A DNA stretch of 64,000 bases from Limisphaera sp049537155 (GTDB lineage Bacteria; Verrucomicrobiota; Verrucomicrobiia; Limisphaerales; Limisphaeraceae). The notes below the pieces were generated by a model, which ran no database searches, was not told the origin of the DNA, and was given only the letters and a program-made list of their open reading frames with translations. Shown in pieces: positions 16,743 through 25,600 of this stretch (the stretch's first letter is position 1; every line of letters starts with the position of its first letter). Position numbers and translations under genes: made by a program. The stretch lies in NCBI RefSeq assembly GCF_049537155.1, contig NZ_JBMVQZ010000004.1, forward strand, positions 124,001-188,000, in the 5' to 3' direction.

Positions 16743-17223
16743 CGGAGGATTCCAAGGCCATGGCCCGTTCGGTGGCTTCGTGGCTCCCCAGGGTCAGCCG
16801 GAGCATCTCCGCAAAATAGCGGCGTCCCTGGTCGGGCGGCATGGCCCGGCTGACCTCCTCGAAATGCCGGAGCATCGCCACCTGGCACTCGGCTCGCAGG
16901 GCCGCAAGCTCACGAACCAGTTCCGCCGCACGCGGTGTGAAACCGCCGCTGTGGCTCAACTCCGATTCCAGCTCGGCCTTCTTGGCCGCAATGCGCGCGC
17001 ACCATTCGCGGCAGACCGGCAGATAGCCCTCGTGAAGACGGCGGATGCGGCTCATCTCCTCCTGCCCGAGGCGAAACTCCCGCCGCAGCCACGCCAGGTC
17101 GTCCTGGGGATGGCTCCAGCGCTCGGCCGACAAACGCGCCGTCCAGCGGGCGGTCAGGAAAAACAGGCCCACCGACAAAACCACCGCGCAGGTGACGATC
17201 CAGGCGGCAATCCGGTTGTTCAT
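16723..17223 (-). CDS. Periplasmic heavy-metal sensor (CnrX/ZraP-like)
   Basis: 166 residues from the ATG at 17223. An N-terminal membrane anchor (AAWIVTCAVVLSVGLFFL, about 5-22) is followed by an all-helical periplasmic part with L-x2-EF-x2-GQEEMSRI, LHEGYLP and a long charged helix, as in the CnrX/ZraP metal-sensing fold. Candidate ligands are His near the start of that region (SHPQDD), two close Cys (VCREWC), a third Cys (AECQ) and a His-rich end (VHEHR). The start overlaps the stop of the upstream anti-sigma-like gene by four bases, and the end overlaps the sigma gene. It probably senses metal and controls release of the sigma factor. The Cys pairs hint at a soft metal such as Cu rather than Ni; that is inference. 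Confidence 0.75.
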   Translation of the reverse strand: MNNRIAAWIVTCAVVLSVGLFFLTARWTARLSAERWSHPQDDLAWLRREFRLGQEEMSRIRRLHEGYLPVCREWCARIAAKKAELESELSHSGGFTPRAAELVRELAALRAECQVAMLRHFEEVSRAMPPDQGRRYFAEMLRLTLGSHEATERAMALESSGVHEHR

Positions 17224-17543
17224 GGCCAGGGAGGCAAGGGGCTGACCACGGTGACGTACCGATCTCGCGCCAGGCGTTCCGACCACTGCCACCCCTGCAC
17301 CAGGCCCGTGGCGGCGCCTAGAAGCGACACGAGTGCCAGCGTCGCAAAGGCGCGGCGCGGCTCCACCCACATCCATGCCAGCCGAACCCACCAGGGCGGG
17401 GAGGACTCCGTGGTCTCTTCGCTCTGCTCGATTCGCCGCCATACCGATGCTCCGAATCCGTCCGGAAGCCGTGCCTCCGGACGCGCCGAGCGGAGCAGCT
17501 CACTCAGATCCGCCGCATCGTCCCTTTCGTGTTTGCTTTTCAT
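17220..17543 (-). CDS. Anti-sigma-factor-like single-pass membrane protein (CnrY position)
   Basis: About 107 residues from the ATG at 17543 (the frame is open to 17576). A soluble N-terminal part of ~60 residues (ERDDAADLSELLRSARPE, FGASVWRRIEQ) is followed by one membrane segment (FATLALVSLLGAATGLV) and a short outer tail. This cytoplasmic-domain/one-TM layout, the position first in the trio, and the ATGA overlap with the sensor gene fit an anti-sigma factor that holds the ECF sigma at the membrane. Sequence likeness to CnrY itself is not obvious, so the call rests on context and topology. Confidence 0.65.
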   Translation of the reverse strand: MKSKHERDDAADLSELLRSARPEARLPDGFGASVWRRIEQSEETTESSPPWWVRLAWMWVEPRRAFATLALVSLLGAATGLVQGWQWSERLARDRYVTVVSPLPPWP

Positions 17544-17885
17544 TGTTCCGACCAGTTTGTTCCACCGCACGGTCAACCCGGGCCGCGGCTTTGCCGATCC
17601 CGTTCAACCCTCGGTCCGCACCATCGGGGTCGGCCATATCGTCCCGTGACGCGCGGCTCTGTCCACTCCATTCTACCCCGATTCCGCGGACATCCCGCAC
17701 CAACTTGAACTTCATCGTCAGCCAACCTCCCGCGCTCAACCCGGGCTGCGACACCTTTGGCCGTCCTGGAGGCAAAAAGTGTGAGGGGTCCGCACCGGAT
17801 CGGTGTAGAATGGCTTGATGACCGGTGTCGGCCCGTGAAGATCGGCCGACCCGCGCAACCACCAGAAGCAAACAGGAGACTGGTC
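17544..17885. other. Divergent control region between the sigma trio and the efflux operon
   Basis: 342 bases with no gene seen. On the minus strand GGAACA occurs twice within 24 bases just before the first gene of the trio (about 17544-17570), which recalls the GGAAC core of ECF -35 elements but lacks a clear -10 partner. On the plus strand TAGAAT at 17806-17811 is a weak -10. AGGAG at 17874-17878 serves the lipoprotein gene. Confidence 0.35.
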
Positions 17886-18209
17886 ATGATGAAAACCATC
17901 CGGTGGACAGGTGCTGCGATGGCAGCGTGTCTTGTGGCGTGGGCAGGTGTCGGATGTGGTTCCGGCTCCGGCACCGGCGAGGCGACAGCCTCGGCCAAAC
18001 CCTACCCGCTCGACGTGTGCATCGTGTCGGGCGAAAAACTCGATGACCACGGCGGGGCTTACACATTTGTGCACGCGGGCCAGGAGATCAAGCTCTGCTG
18101 CAAGGACTGCCTGAAGGACTTCCAGCAGGACCCTGCCAAGTACCTGGCCAAACTCTCCGGCAACGCTGCCGCATCCGAAGGGCAGTCGGCCGGAGGACAC
18201 CAGCACTGA
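17886..18209 (+). CDS. TRASH/YHS-like metal-binding lipoprotein
   Basis: 107 residues from the ATG at 17886 (a second ATG follows directly), with AGGAG 7 bases upstream. The signal ends in a lipobox around Cys24 (GVGCGSGS). The mature part has Cys45 (LDVCIVSG), then Cys71, Cys72 and Cys75 (KLCCKDCLKDF), the C-x(n)-C-x2-C arrangement of TRASH/YHS metal-binding domains, and ends in a His-containing tail (GGHQH). Such domains bind Cu or other soft metals. As the first gene of the efflux set it may hand metal to the pump or act as a periplasmic sponge. The two adjacent Cys are slightly unusual for the family. Confidence 0.75.
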   Translation: MMKTIRWTGAAMAACLVAWAGVGCGSGSGTGEATASAKPYPLDVCIVSGEKLDDHGGAYTFVHAGQEIKLCCKDCLKDFQQDPAKYLAKLSGNAAASEGQSAGGHQH

Positions 18210-18629
18210 GGCGGTCGCGGCGCGGGACGATTCGCCGCGCGCCGCGGGATCTAGCAAGTGCGAGTGACCAACCCGGCGTCTCCGTCCGGGCAGGGGGTGT
18301 ATTGCCCTGCGGCCAATGCGCGGGCAGATGTTTCGGCTGGGTGGCCGTCGCTGGGCCGGGAAACGCCCGGCCAGGCAAGGTCTTTGAATCGTCAAGCCAA
18401 CCAGGCCGGGGCAGGGGACAGCCAATGCAAGACCCGTTCTGGTCAACCGCAAACTGCCATGCGAAAGACGGATGGTCATGAATCCGACCTGATCTGCCCA
18501 ACCGGGCCGGGAAAGACCGGCGAGAGCGGTGCCCCCGACTTGAACGGCAGCAGAGTCTCCGCACGACTCCAGCGGACCTCCGGCCAGAGTCCCTCTCTTC
18601 GCCGGCGGGAGGCCGTTCAACCCCGACCA
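18210..18629. other. Leader region before cusC
   Basis: 420 bases between the lipoprotein stop and the chosen cusC start. The cusC frame is open through it (GTG at 18258, ATG at 18459), but the residues are unlike TolC proteins and precede, rather than form, the signal peptide. No hairpin or RNA gene was recognised. Confidence 0.4.
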
Positions 18630-20006
18630 GTGGCCCGCCTCGACAGGCTGTTGTGGCTGCTGGCCGGAATGGGACTTCTGGCATGGACCGGCTGCCGGGG
18701 CATCCCCGCGGCCCGCGAATCGCAGCTCCGCAACGACCTGGCCACTGTGACGGACGTCTACCAGCCGGGACGGGATCGGCAAACCCTTCCGACCCTCGAC
18801 GGCGAAGCCGGCCTGCAGAGCTACCTGGCGCATGCCATGCTCAACGATCCGCGGGTCCGGGCGGCCTACTTCGATTGGGCGGCTTCCGTGGAGCGCGTGA
18901 CGCAGATGCGGTCGTTACCGGATTTGCGGCTGACCTTCCAGATGGACATTGGTGAAATCGTTTCGGCGGTCATGCCCGGGCTGATGCAGGAGTTCCCCGG
19001 ACCCGGCAAGCTGCGGCTTCGCGCAGAAGCGGCCACGGCCGAGAGCGAGGCTCGTTACCAGCGATTTGTGGAGGAGGTTCTCCGCGCGGCCTACCGGGTC
19101 AAGCAGGCGTACTATCGGTTGTATTTCCTGGAAGACACCTTGCGGGTCAATCGTGAGATGCTGCGCCTGTTGGCCGAGCTGGAAACCATTGCCCGGGCCC
19201 AAAACGAGGCGGGCAAGGTGACGTTGCAGGACGTGCTGCGCGCCCAGATTGAACAGGACCGCATCCAGACCGAGATCGAAAACCTGGAGGACTCGCGCCA
19301 TCCGCTCATCGCGCAGTTCAAAGCCGCGCTCGGACTGCAGGCCGATGCGCCCGCGCCACCCTTGCCGAAACGCTTCGAGTCCACACCGCTGGATCTGGAC
19401 GCGGACCGGCTGCTGGCCCGGGCTTACGAGCTGAACCCGCGCCTCAAAGCCATGGCCGCGGAAGTGGCCCGGGCCGAGGCGTCGTTGCGTCTGGCCTACA
19501 AGTCGCGTGTGCCCGACTTCAGCGCGGGGGTGATGGCCGATGCCAAAGCCGCGCCGGTGATGGTCCGCCCGGCTGTGGGCATGACGCTGCCCATCTGGCG
19601 CGACAAAATCGCGGCTGAAATCGCACAGGCACAGGCCGAGAAGGGTGCCGCCGAGGCACGGTTGAGCGCCGAGGAAATCACCCTGGCGGTGGCCTTTGCC
19701 GAACGCATGTTCAGTTACCGGGAGAGCGAGCGCAACCTGAAGCTGCTTCTACAGAGGCTCATTCCCAAGGCGCGCCAGTCTCTGGAAGTGGCCCGGGCCG
19801 GTTACCTGGCCGGGCAGATCGACTTCTTCAACCTGATCGATGCCGAGCGCACCTTGCTGAATTTCCAATTGGCCGAGGTGGACGCCCGTTTGCAGCGAGA
19901 ACTCGCATTGGCAGAGCTGTCGCTGGTGATCGTTGGCATCACCCCTGAAGGTGCACCGGTGTTGTCGTCCAGGAGCGCCTCCGATTTTTCGCCCGAAGCT
20001 CAATGA
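18630..20006 (+). CDS. cusC: TolC-family outer membrane channel of the Cu/Ag efflux system
   Basis: About 458 residues from the GTG at 18630, chosen because the lipoprotein-type signal (LLWLLAGMGLLAWTGC) starts right after it and the length then fits the family. ATG 18459 and GTG 18258 are upstream options. The mature protein has two TolC-type repeats of long coiled helices, including the stretches with GLQSYLAHAMLNDP, RAAYRVKQAYYRLYFLE and, in the second repeat, YELNPRLKAMAAEVARAEA, then AGYLAGQIDFFNLIDAERTLL. It should form the outer membrane exit of the tripartite pump with the CusB-like and CusA-like proteins that follow. There is a 61-base gap to cusB. Confidence 0.85.
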   Translation: MARLDRLLWLLAGMGLLAWTGCRGIPAARESQLRNDLATVTDVYQPGRDRQTLPTLDGEAGLQSYLAHAMLNDPRVRAAYFDWAASVERVTQMRSLPDLRLTFQMDIGEIVSAVMPGLMQEFPGPGKLRLRAEAATAESEARYQRFVEEVLRAAYRVKQAYYRLYFLEDTLRVNREMLRLLAELETIARAQNEAGKVTLQDVLRAQIEQDRIQTEIENLEDSRHPLIAQFKAALGLQADAPAPPLPKRFESTPLDLDADRLLARAYELNPRLKAMAAEVARAEASLRLAYKSRVPDFSAGVMADAKAAPVMVRPAVGMTLPIWRDKIAAEIAQAQAEKGAAEARLSAEEITLAVAFAERMFSYRESERNLKLLLQRLIPKARQSLEVARAGYLAGQIDFFNLIDAERTLLNFQLAEVDARLQRELALAELSLVIVGITPEGAPVLSSRSASDFSPEAQ

Positions 20007-20067
20007 GCAAATGTGCCCCGGACATGAGAGATGCCCGCTTCGGCCCGAGACGAACATTGACCAGATC

Positions 20068-22017
20068 ATGAAAGCGCTGAAACTCCTTGCAATCATCGTC
20101 CTGCTGGTCGGAGCCGCTTTGGGCGGCTATTACCTCGGCACACGCTCCGGCCCGGGCACGGCTCGGGCGGAGACAGCCGGCCGGGCGGAAGGCAAGACCC
20201 TTTACACCTGTGGCATGCACCCACAGGTCATCCAGGACCGCCCCGGTAACTGCCCCATCTGCGGCATGAAACTTACCCCCATCCGCAAAACGGCCCCGAC
20301 CGGAACGACAGGCGCCAAAGGCGAGCGCAAGATCAAATACTGGCGGGCGCCCATGGACCCGACCTACATCTCCGACAAACCCGGCAAGTCCCCCATGGGC
20401 ATCGATCTCATCCCGGTCTACGAGGACGAGGAACCGGGCGGCTCCACGATCGTCATTGATCCCGTGACGATCCAGAACATGGGCATCCGCACCACCGTCG
20501 TCACCAACGGCCCGCTCCGGCGCACCATCCGGACCGTAGGAATCATCGAACACGACGAAACCTCCCTTGCCGACGTCACGGTCAAATTCCGGGGCTGGAT
20601 CGAGAAATTGTACGTGGATTACACAGGTGCGCAGGTGCACAAGGGAGATCCCCTCTTTGAAATCTATTCACCGGAACTTTATTCCGCACAGATCGAATAT
20701 CTGCTGGCTCTGGAAGGCCTCTCGACCCGGGATCCCGGCAGGGAGGCGCTGCGGCAAACCGCGCGGCTGAAGTTGGAATACTGGGATATCAGCGAGGAAC
20801 AGATCGCCGAGCTCGAACGCACACGCAAGCCCAGGAAAACCCTCCGGGTGGTGGCCCCCATTGACGGGTTCGTCCGGGAGAAAAACGTCGTCGAAGGCGA
20901 GATGGTGCAGCCGGGACAGAGACTGTACCGGCTGGCGGATCTGAGTATCGTCTGGGTACACGCACAGGTGTACGAACAGGATCTGCCGTTCATCGAGCTC
21001 GGCCAGGAGGCGCTGATGACCCTGTCTTATCTGCCCGACCGCAAATTCCGCGGCCGCGTCACCTACATTTATCCGAACCTGGACGAAAAAACTCGGACCC
21101 TGCGCGTCCGCATGGAGTTCCACAACCCGGGTTTCTTCCTCAAACCGGGCATGTATGCCCGGGTCGAGCTGACCCGTGAACTCGATCCGGTTGCTCTGCT
21201 GGTGCCCGAGTCGGCCGTCCTGCGCAGCGGCACACGCAACACCGTCTTCGTGGCCCTCGGCGGCGGCAGGTTCGAGCCCCGGCAGGTCCGCTTGGGGCCC
21301 AGGGCTGAAGACGACATGGTACAGGTCTTTTCCGGTTTGCTGCCGGGCGAACGAGTCGTCGTGTCGGGCCAGTTCATGCTCGACTCCGAGAGCCAGTTGC
21401 GCGAGGCCCTGCAAAAGATGCTCGAACCCGAGCAAACCGGGCCGGCGCCCATGGCCATGCCCGGCATGACCAACATGCCCGCCCAGCCAGCCCCGGCTGC
21501 CACCCCGCAGGCGGAGAAGCTGATCTACATCTGCCCCATGCCCGAACATGTGGCCATCGAGTATGATCATCCCGGCCAATGCCCCATCTGCGGCATGACC
21601 CTGGTGCCGGTCTCGGAGGCCCTTCTCGAGAAGATACATCCCGGCGGCACGGTCGAGTACTACACCTGCCCGATGTCCGAACACGCCGACGTGAAGCTGG
21701 ACAAACCGGGCAAGTGCCCGCGTTGCCGCATGACGCTCATCCCGGTCATGGGAAAACCGAAGCCGCCCGCGCCGGAACCCTCCGCCAGGCCGCAGCCGCA
21801 GGACCAGGCCACCGCGGCGCCCATGCCCACGCTCTACACATGCCCGATGAAGTCCCACGCCCATGTCGTGTCGGACAAACCGGGCAAATGCCCCGAGTGC
21901 GAAATGGACCTGGTGCCCACCTCGACCGTCGAGCACGGCAAGATTGTCGAGGAACACTGGCGCAAGGCGCATCCGCCTGCCGGGATGGATCCACTGTCCG
22001 ACCGCCACGAACACTGA
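20068..22017 (+). CDS. cusB: CusB-type membrane fusion protein with five heavy-metal-binding domains
   Basis: 649 residues from the ATG at 20068. After an N-terminal membrane anchor (8-22), a metal-binding domain lies at 45-72 (YTCGMHP, CPICGM). A second lies at 91-118 but lacks the Cys residues (YWRAPMDP, KSPMGIDLIP). The membrane fusion core runs from about 130 to 450 (GWIEKLYVDYTG, PIDGFVREKNVVEGE, RVRMEFHNPG). Three more Cys-containing metal-binding domains fill the C-terminus near residues 485, 531 and 588 (ICPMPEH, TCPMSEH, TCPMKSH, each with C-P-x-C). Typical CusB has none or one such domain. It bridges inner pump and outer channel in the periplasm; the extra domains could collect metal or act as a switch. 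The hicBA genes lie antisense right after it. Confidence 0.9.
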   Translation: MKALKLLAIIVLLVGAALGGYYLGTRSGPGTARAETAGRAEGKTLYTCGMHPQVIQDRPGNCPICGMKLTPIRKTAPTGTTGAKGERKIKYWRAPMDPTYISDKPGKSPMGIDLIPVYEDEEPGGSTIVIDPVTIQNMGIRTTVVTNGPLRRTIRTVGIIEHDETSLADVTVKFRGWIEKLYVDYTGAQVHKGDPLFEIYSPELYSAQIEYLLALEGLSTRDPGREALRQTARLKLEYWDISEEQIAELERTRKPRKTLRVVAPIDGFVREKNVVEGEMVQPGQRLYRLADLSIVWVHAQVYEQDLPFIELGQEALMTLSYLPDRKFRGRVTYIYPNLDEKTRTLRVRMEFHNPGFFLKPGMYARVELTRELDPVALLVPESAVLRSGTRNTVFVALGGGRFEPRQVRLGPRAEDDMVQVFSGLLPGERVVVSGQFMLDSESQLREALQKMLEPEQTGPAPMAMPGMTNMPAQPAPAATPQAEKLIYICPMPEHVAIEYDHPGQCPICGMTLVPVSEALLEKIHPGGTVEYYTCPMSEHADVKLDKPGKCPRCRMTLIPVMGKPKPPAPEPSARPQPQDQATAAPMPTLYTCPMKSHAHVVSDKPGKCPECEMDLVPTSTVEHGKIVEEHWRKAHPPAGMDPLSDRHEH

Positions 22018-22100
22018 CCTGCATCCGCCGTGTCCACCCGCCTCACCACACAACTTGCAGGCGCAGGCCAACCGCAACGGCGGTCCCGGCCCGCCCCCAA

Positions 22101-22328
22101 TCAGAGGGCGTCCCTGAATTCGTCCATGCTCACCTTGGCGGTCTGCAGGGCACTCCGCAGCGTCCCCGCCGCGAGCTCCGAATGCATGGGAATCACACAG
22201 CCCACCTCGCCGGTCGGCGTGCGCTTTTTCAAGACCACATGCGTGCCGCGTTGGCGGTCCATGGAGAATCCCGGACGTTGGAAGGCCCGCACTGCTTCCT
22301 GTCCGGAAACAATGGGCAGTCCAGGCAT
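22101..22328 (-). CDS. hicA: HicA-type mRNA interferase toxin
   Basis: 75 residues, the usual size. Motifs fit the HicA/YcfA fold: LPIVSGQEAVRAFQR, a central G-x-H that carries the catalytic His (RGTHVVLKK), IPMHSELAAGTLRSAL and VSMDEFRDAL. Members cleave mRNA until bound by HicB. The start overlaps the end of the hicB frame, as is normal for hicBA. The gene is on the opposite strand to the efflux operon that surrounds it. Confidence 0.85.
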   Translation of the reverse strand: MPGLPIVSGQEAVRAFQRPGFSMDRQRGTHVVLKKRTPTGEVGCVIPMHSELAAGTLRSALQTAKVSMDEFRDAL

Positions 22329-22530
22329 GAGTCAGCTCGAACTGGATCACTGTGGCAGGTTTCGGCAGCGCCCGGGGGAAGGATTCGAGGTAGAGCCGGG
22401 TGGCCTCCTTCAAACTGGCCAGTGCCTCGTCCTCCGTTTTTCCCTGCGAGGCGACCCCGGGTTCCGGACATTCCGCGACCAACCAGTCGGTCTGATCATC
22501 CCGATAGATGACCGCCGTGAGCTTCTGCAT
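22324..22530 (-). CDS. hicB: HicB-type antitoxin, apparently without its stop codon
   Basis: The conserved part is 69 residues (LTAVIYRDDQTDWLVAECPE, GVASQGKTEDEALASLKEA, ATVIQFELTHA) and has the short HicB fold that neutralises HicA and represses the operon. Relatives I know end in a phrase like FEL/FEV-x-HA and then stop. Here the next codon, at 22323-22321, is TGG instead of TGA, and the frame stays open antisense to cusB down to 20668. One A-to-G change would explain it. Either the antitoxin now carries a ~550-residue nonsense tail, or ending is achieved in another way, or there is a sequence error. The feature end marks the family end, not a stop. Confidence 0.7.
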
Positions 22531-22680
22531 ACCGTTATCTTAGTCCGCCTCGCCGTCGCGGCCGGACCAGACCATCGTCCGCCGCGTGCTGCCCCGGGCC
22601 CGGCGACGCCGAGCTATGCGCTCCGCCGTTGCCGCGGCCCGGCCTTCCACCCCACCCATGGAAACCTTCGCTGACACGTC

Positions 22681-25600
22681 ATGCTCCAACGCATCATAGA
22701 CTTCTCGCTGAAGAACAAGTTCCTCGTGCTGGTGACCACGCTGGCCCTGATCGTGGGTGGCGTGTACGCGATACGCAACATTCCCCTGGACGCCATTCCG
22801 GACCTTTCGGACGTCCAGGTCATCATTTACACGGAATACCCCGGCCAGGCCCCGCGGATCGTCGAGGACCAGGTCACCTATCCAATCGCCACCAGGATGC
22901 TGGGGGTGCCTTATGCAAAGGTGGTCCGGGGATACTCGTTCTACGGCTTTTCGTTCGTCTATGTGATTTTTGAGGACGGCACGGACCTCTATTGGGCACG
23001 AAGCCGCGTGCTGGAATACCTCGGCGGGCTGACCGGCCAACTGCCCCCGGGAGTGACAGCCACGCTCGGACCGGACGCCACCGGCGTGGGCTGGGCGTTC
23101 ATGTACGTCCTGGAATCGGACCAACGGGATTTGTGGGAACTGCGCAGTTGGCAGGATTGGCACATCAAATACCAGCTTCTGGCAGTGGACGGTGTGTCCG
23201 AGGTCGCATCCGTGGGCGGGTATGTGAAGCAATATCAGGTGACGGTCGATCCCGAAAAGCTCCGGGCCTACAACCTCTCTCTTGCCGACGTCAGTCGCGC
23301 CATCCAAGGCAGCAGTGGCGAGGTCGGCGGCCGCTCGATCGAGCTGGCCGAGCGGGAATACATCCTCCGCATCAAAGGATATGTGCAGGACCTGGAGGCA
23401 TTGCGGAAGGTTGCCGTCGGGGTTGGCCCTGACGGCGTGCCCATCCTCCTCGGCCAGGTCGCCGATGTGCAGTTCGGGCCCGAGATGCGCCGGGGCCTGG
23501 CCGAGCTCAACGGCGAAGGCGAAGTCGTCGGCGGCATCGTCGTCGTCCGCTATGGCGCCAACGCCTACAAGGTCATCCAGGACGTCAAGAAGCAGCTTGA
23601 CCACGCGATGAAATCCCTGCCGCCCGACGTGAAATACAAGATCGTCTATGACCGCAGCGCGCTGATCGACCGGGCCGTCAGGACGCTGGAGGAAAAGCTC
23701 ATCGAGGAGAGCATCGTTGTCGCCCTGGTCTGTGCGGCCTTCCTTTTGCATCTGCGAAGCGCCCTGGTGGCCATTGTCATTCTGCCCATCGCCGTGCTGA
23801 TTTCCTTTTTGATCATGTTCGGGCAGGGAATCAGCTCGAACATCATGTCCCTGGGTGGCATCGCCATCGCCATCGGCGCCATGGTGGATGCCGTCATCAT
23901 CATGATCGAGAACGCCCACAAGCACCTGGAGCATGACCAGGGCAGGAAACCGCATTGGCAGATCATCCGCGACGCGTCGATCGAGGTGGGCCCGACCCTT
24001 TTCTATGCCCTTCTCGTGATCACGGTGAGCTTCCTGCCGGTGTTCACCTTGCAGGAACAGGAGGGCCGCCTCTTCAAGCCTTTGGCATACACCAAAACCT
24101 ACTCGATGGCTGCCGCGGCCGTGTTGTCCGTGACGCTGGCCCCAGTCCTCATGGGCTACTTTATTCGGGGGCGAATCCCGCCGGAGGAAAAGAATCCCGT
24201 CAACCGGCTCCTGATCTGGCTGTATCATCCTCTCATTGACCTCATCATTCGCTGGCGCTGGATCGTCATTGCAGCCGCGGCAGGCCTCGTGATCTGGACC
24301 TTCCTGCCGACCAACCGACTTGCCGCCCGGTTCCTTCCCGACGGCCCGCTGAAGGAACTGGTCTTCAAGCTGGGAGGGCTGTTCCCCTTCCAAAACATCG
24401 GGTCCGAATTCATGCCGCCGCTGTATGAAGGCGACCTTCTCTACATGCCCACCACCTTCCCGGGCATTTCCATCACCAAGGCCCGGGAGCTGTTGCAGCA
24501 GACCGACAAGATCATCAAGAGCTTTCCCGAGGTGCACCACGCCTTCGGCAAGATCGGGCGGGCGGAGACCGCCACCGATCCCGCCCCGTTGGACATGATC
24601 GAAACCACGATCATGCTCAAGCCCGAGGAGGAATGGCCCGAGGTGGACATCAAGGATGCCGAGGGCAGGGTGATCGCCCACCGCCGCCGCACGCCCGATG
24701 AGCTGGTGGACGCACTCAACCAAGCCATCCAGTTCCCCGGCCTGGCCAATGCGTGGGCCATGCCCATCAAAACCCGCATCGACATGCTCTCCACGGGCAT
24801 CAAGACGCCCGTGGGCATCAAGGTGGCGGGGCCGGATTTGCGCGAGCTGCAGCGCATCGCCTCGGAAATCGAGGCCGTGGTCAAGCAGGTGCCCCACACC
24901 ACCAGCGTCTATGGCGAGCGCGTCATGGGTGCCACCTACGTCGAGGTCGAGATCGACCGCGACGCCATCGCCCGTTACGGATTGAGACTGGCCGATGTTC
25001 AGGAAGTGCTATCGGTTGCGCTGGGCGGCAAAGTCTTGCTGACCACCGTCGAGGGATTGGAACGCTATCCGATCAACCTGCGCTACAACCGGGACTACCG
25101 CTCGGACATCGAGACCTTGGAGCGCGACATTGTCATTCCGACCCCCACCGGTGCGCAGGTGCCGCTGGGCCAGCTGGCTTCGCTGCGGATCGTGGAGGGG
25201 CCGCCCTCGATCAAGAGCGAGGCGGCCGTTCCCAACGCATGGGTTTACGTGGATATGCACGGCATTGACGTGGGCACGTACGTGCAAATGGCCATGCGCG
25301 CCGTGAACGAGGCGATTGCCAATGGCACGATCAAACTCCCGACCGGTTACAGCATCTTCTGGAGTGGCCAGTACGAATACATGCTGCGGGCCAGGCAACG
25401 CCTGATGATTGTGGTGCCCCTCACCCTGCTGATCATCATCATGATCATCTACATCAACACCGGCTCACTCATCAAAACGGCCATTGTCATGCTGGCCGTG
25501 CCGTTCTCGCTGATCGGGGCTTTCTGGGGACTGCACCTGCTGGACTACAACCTGAGCGTCGCTGTCTGGGTGGGGATCATCGCACTGGCTGGTCTGGATG

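Noticed and set aside
22540..24897. 785-codon minus-strand frame
   Set aside because: Antisense to cusA, no domain likeness; arises from third-position GC bias.
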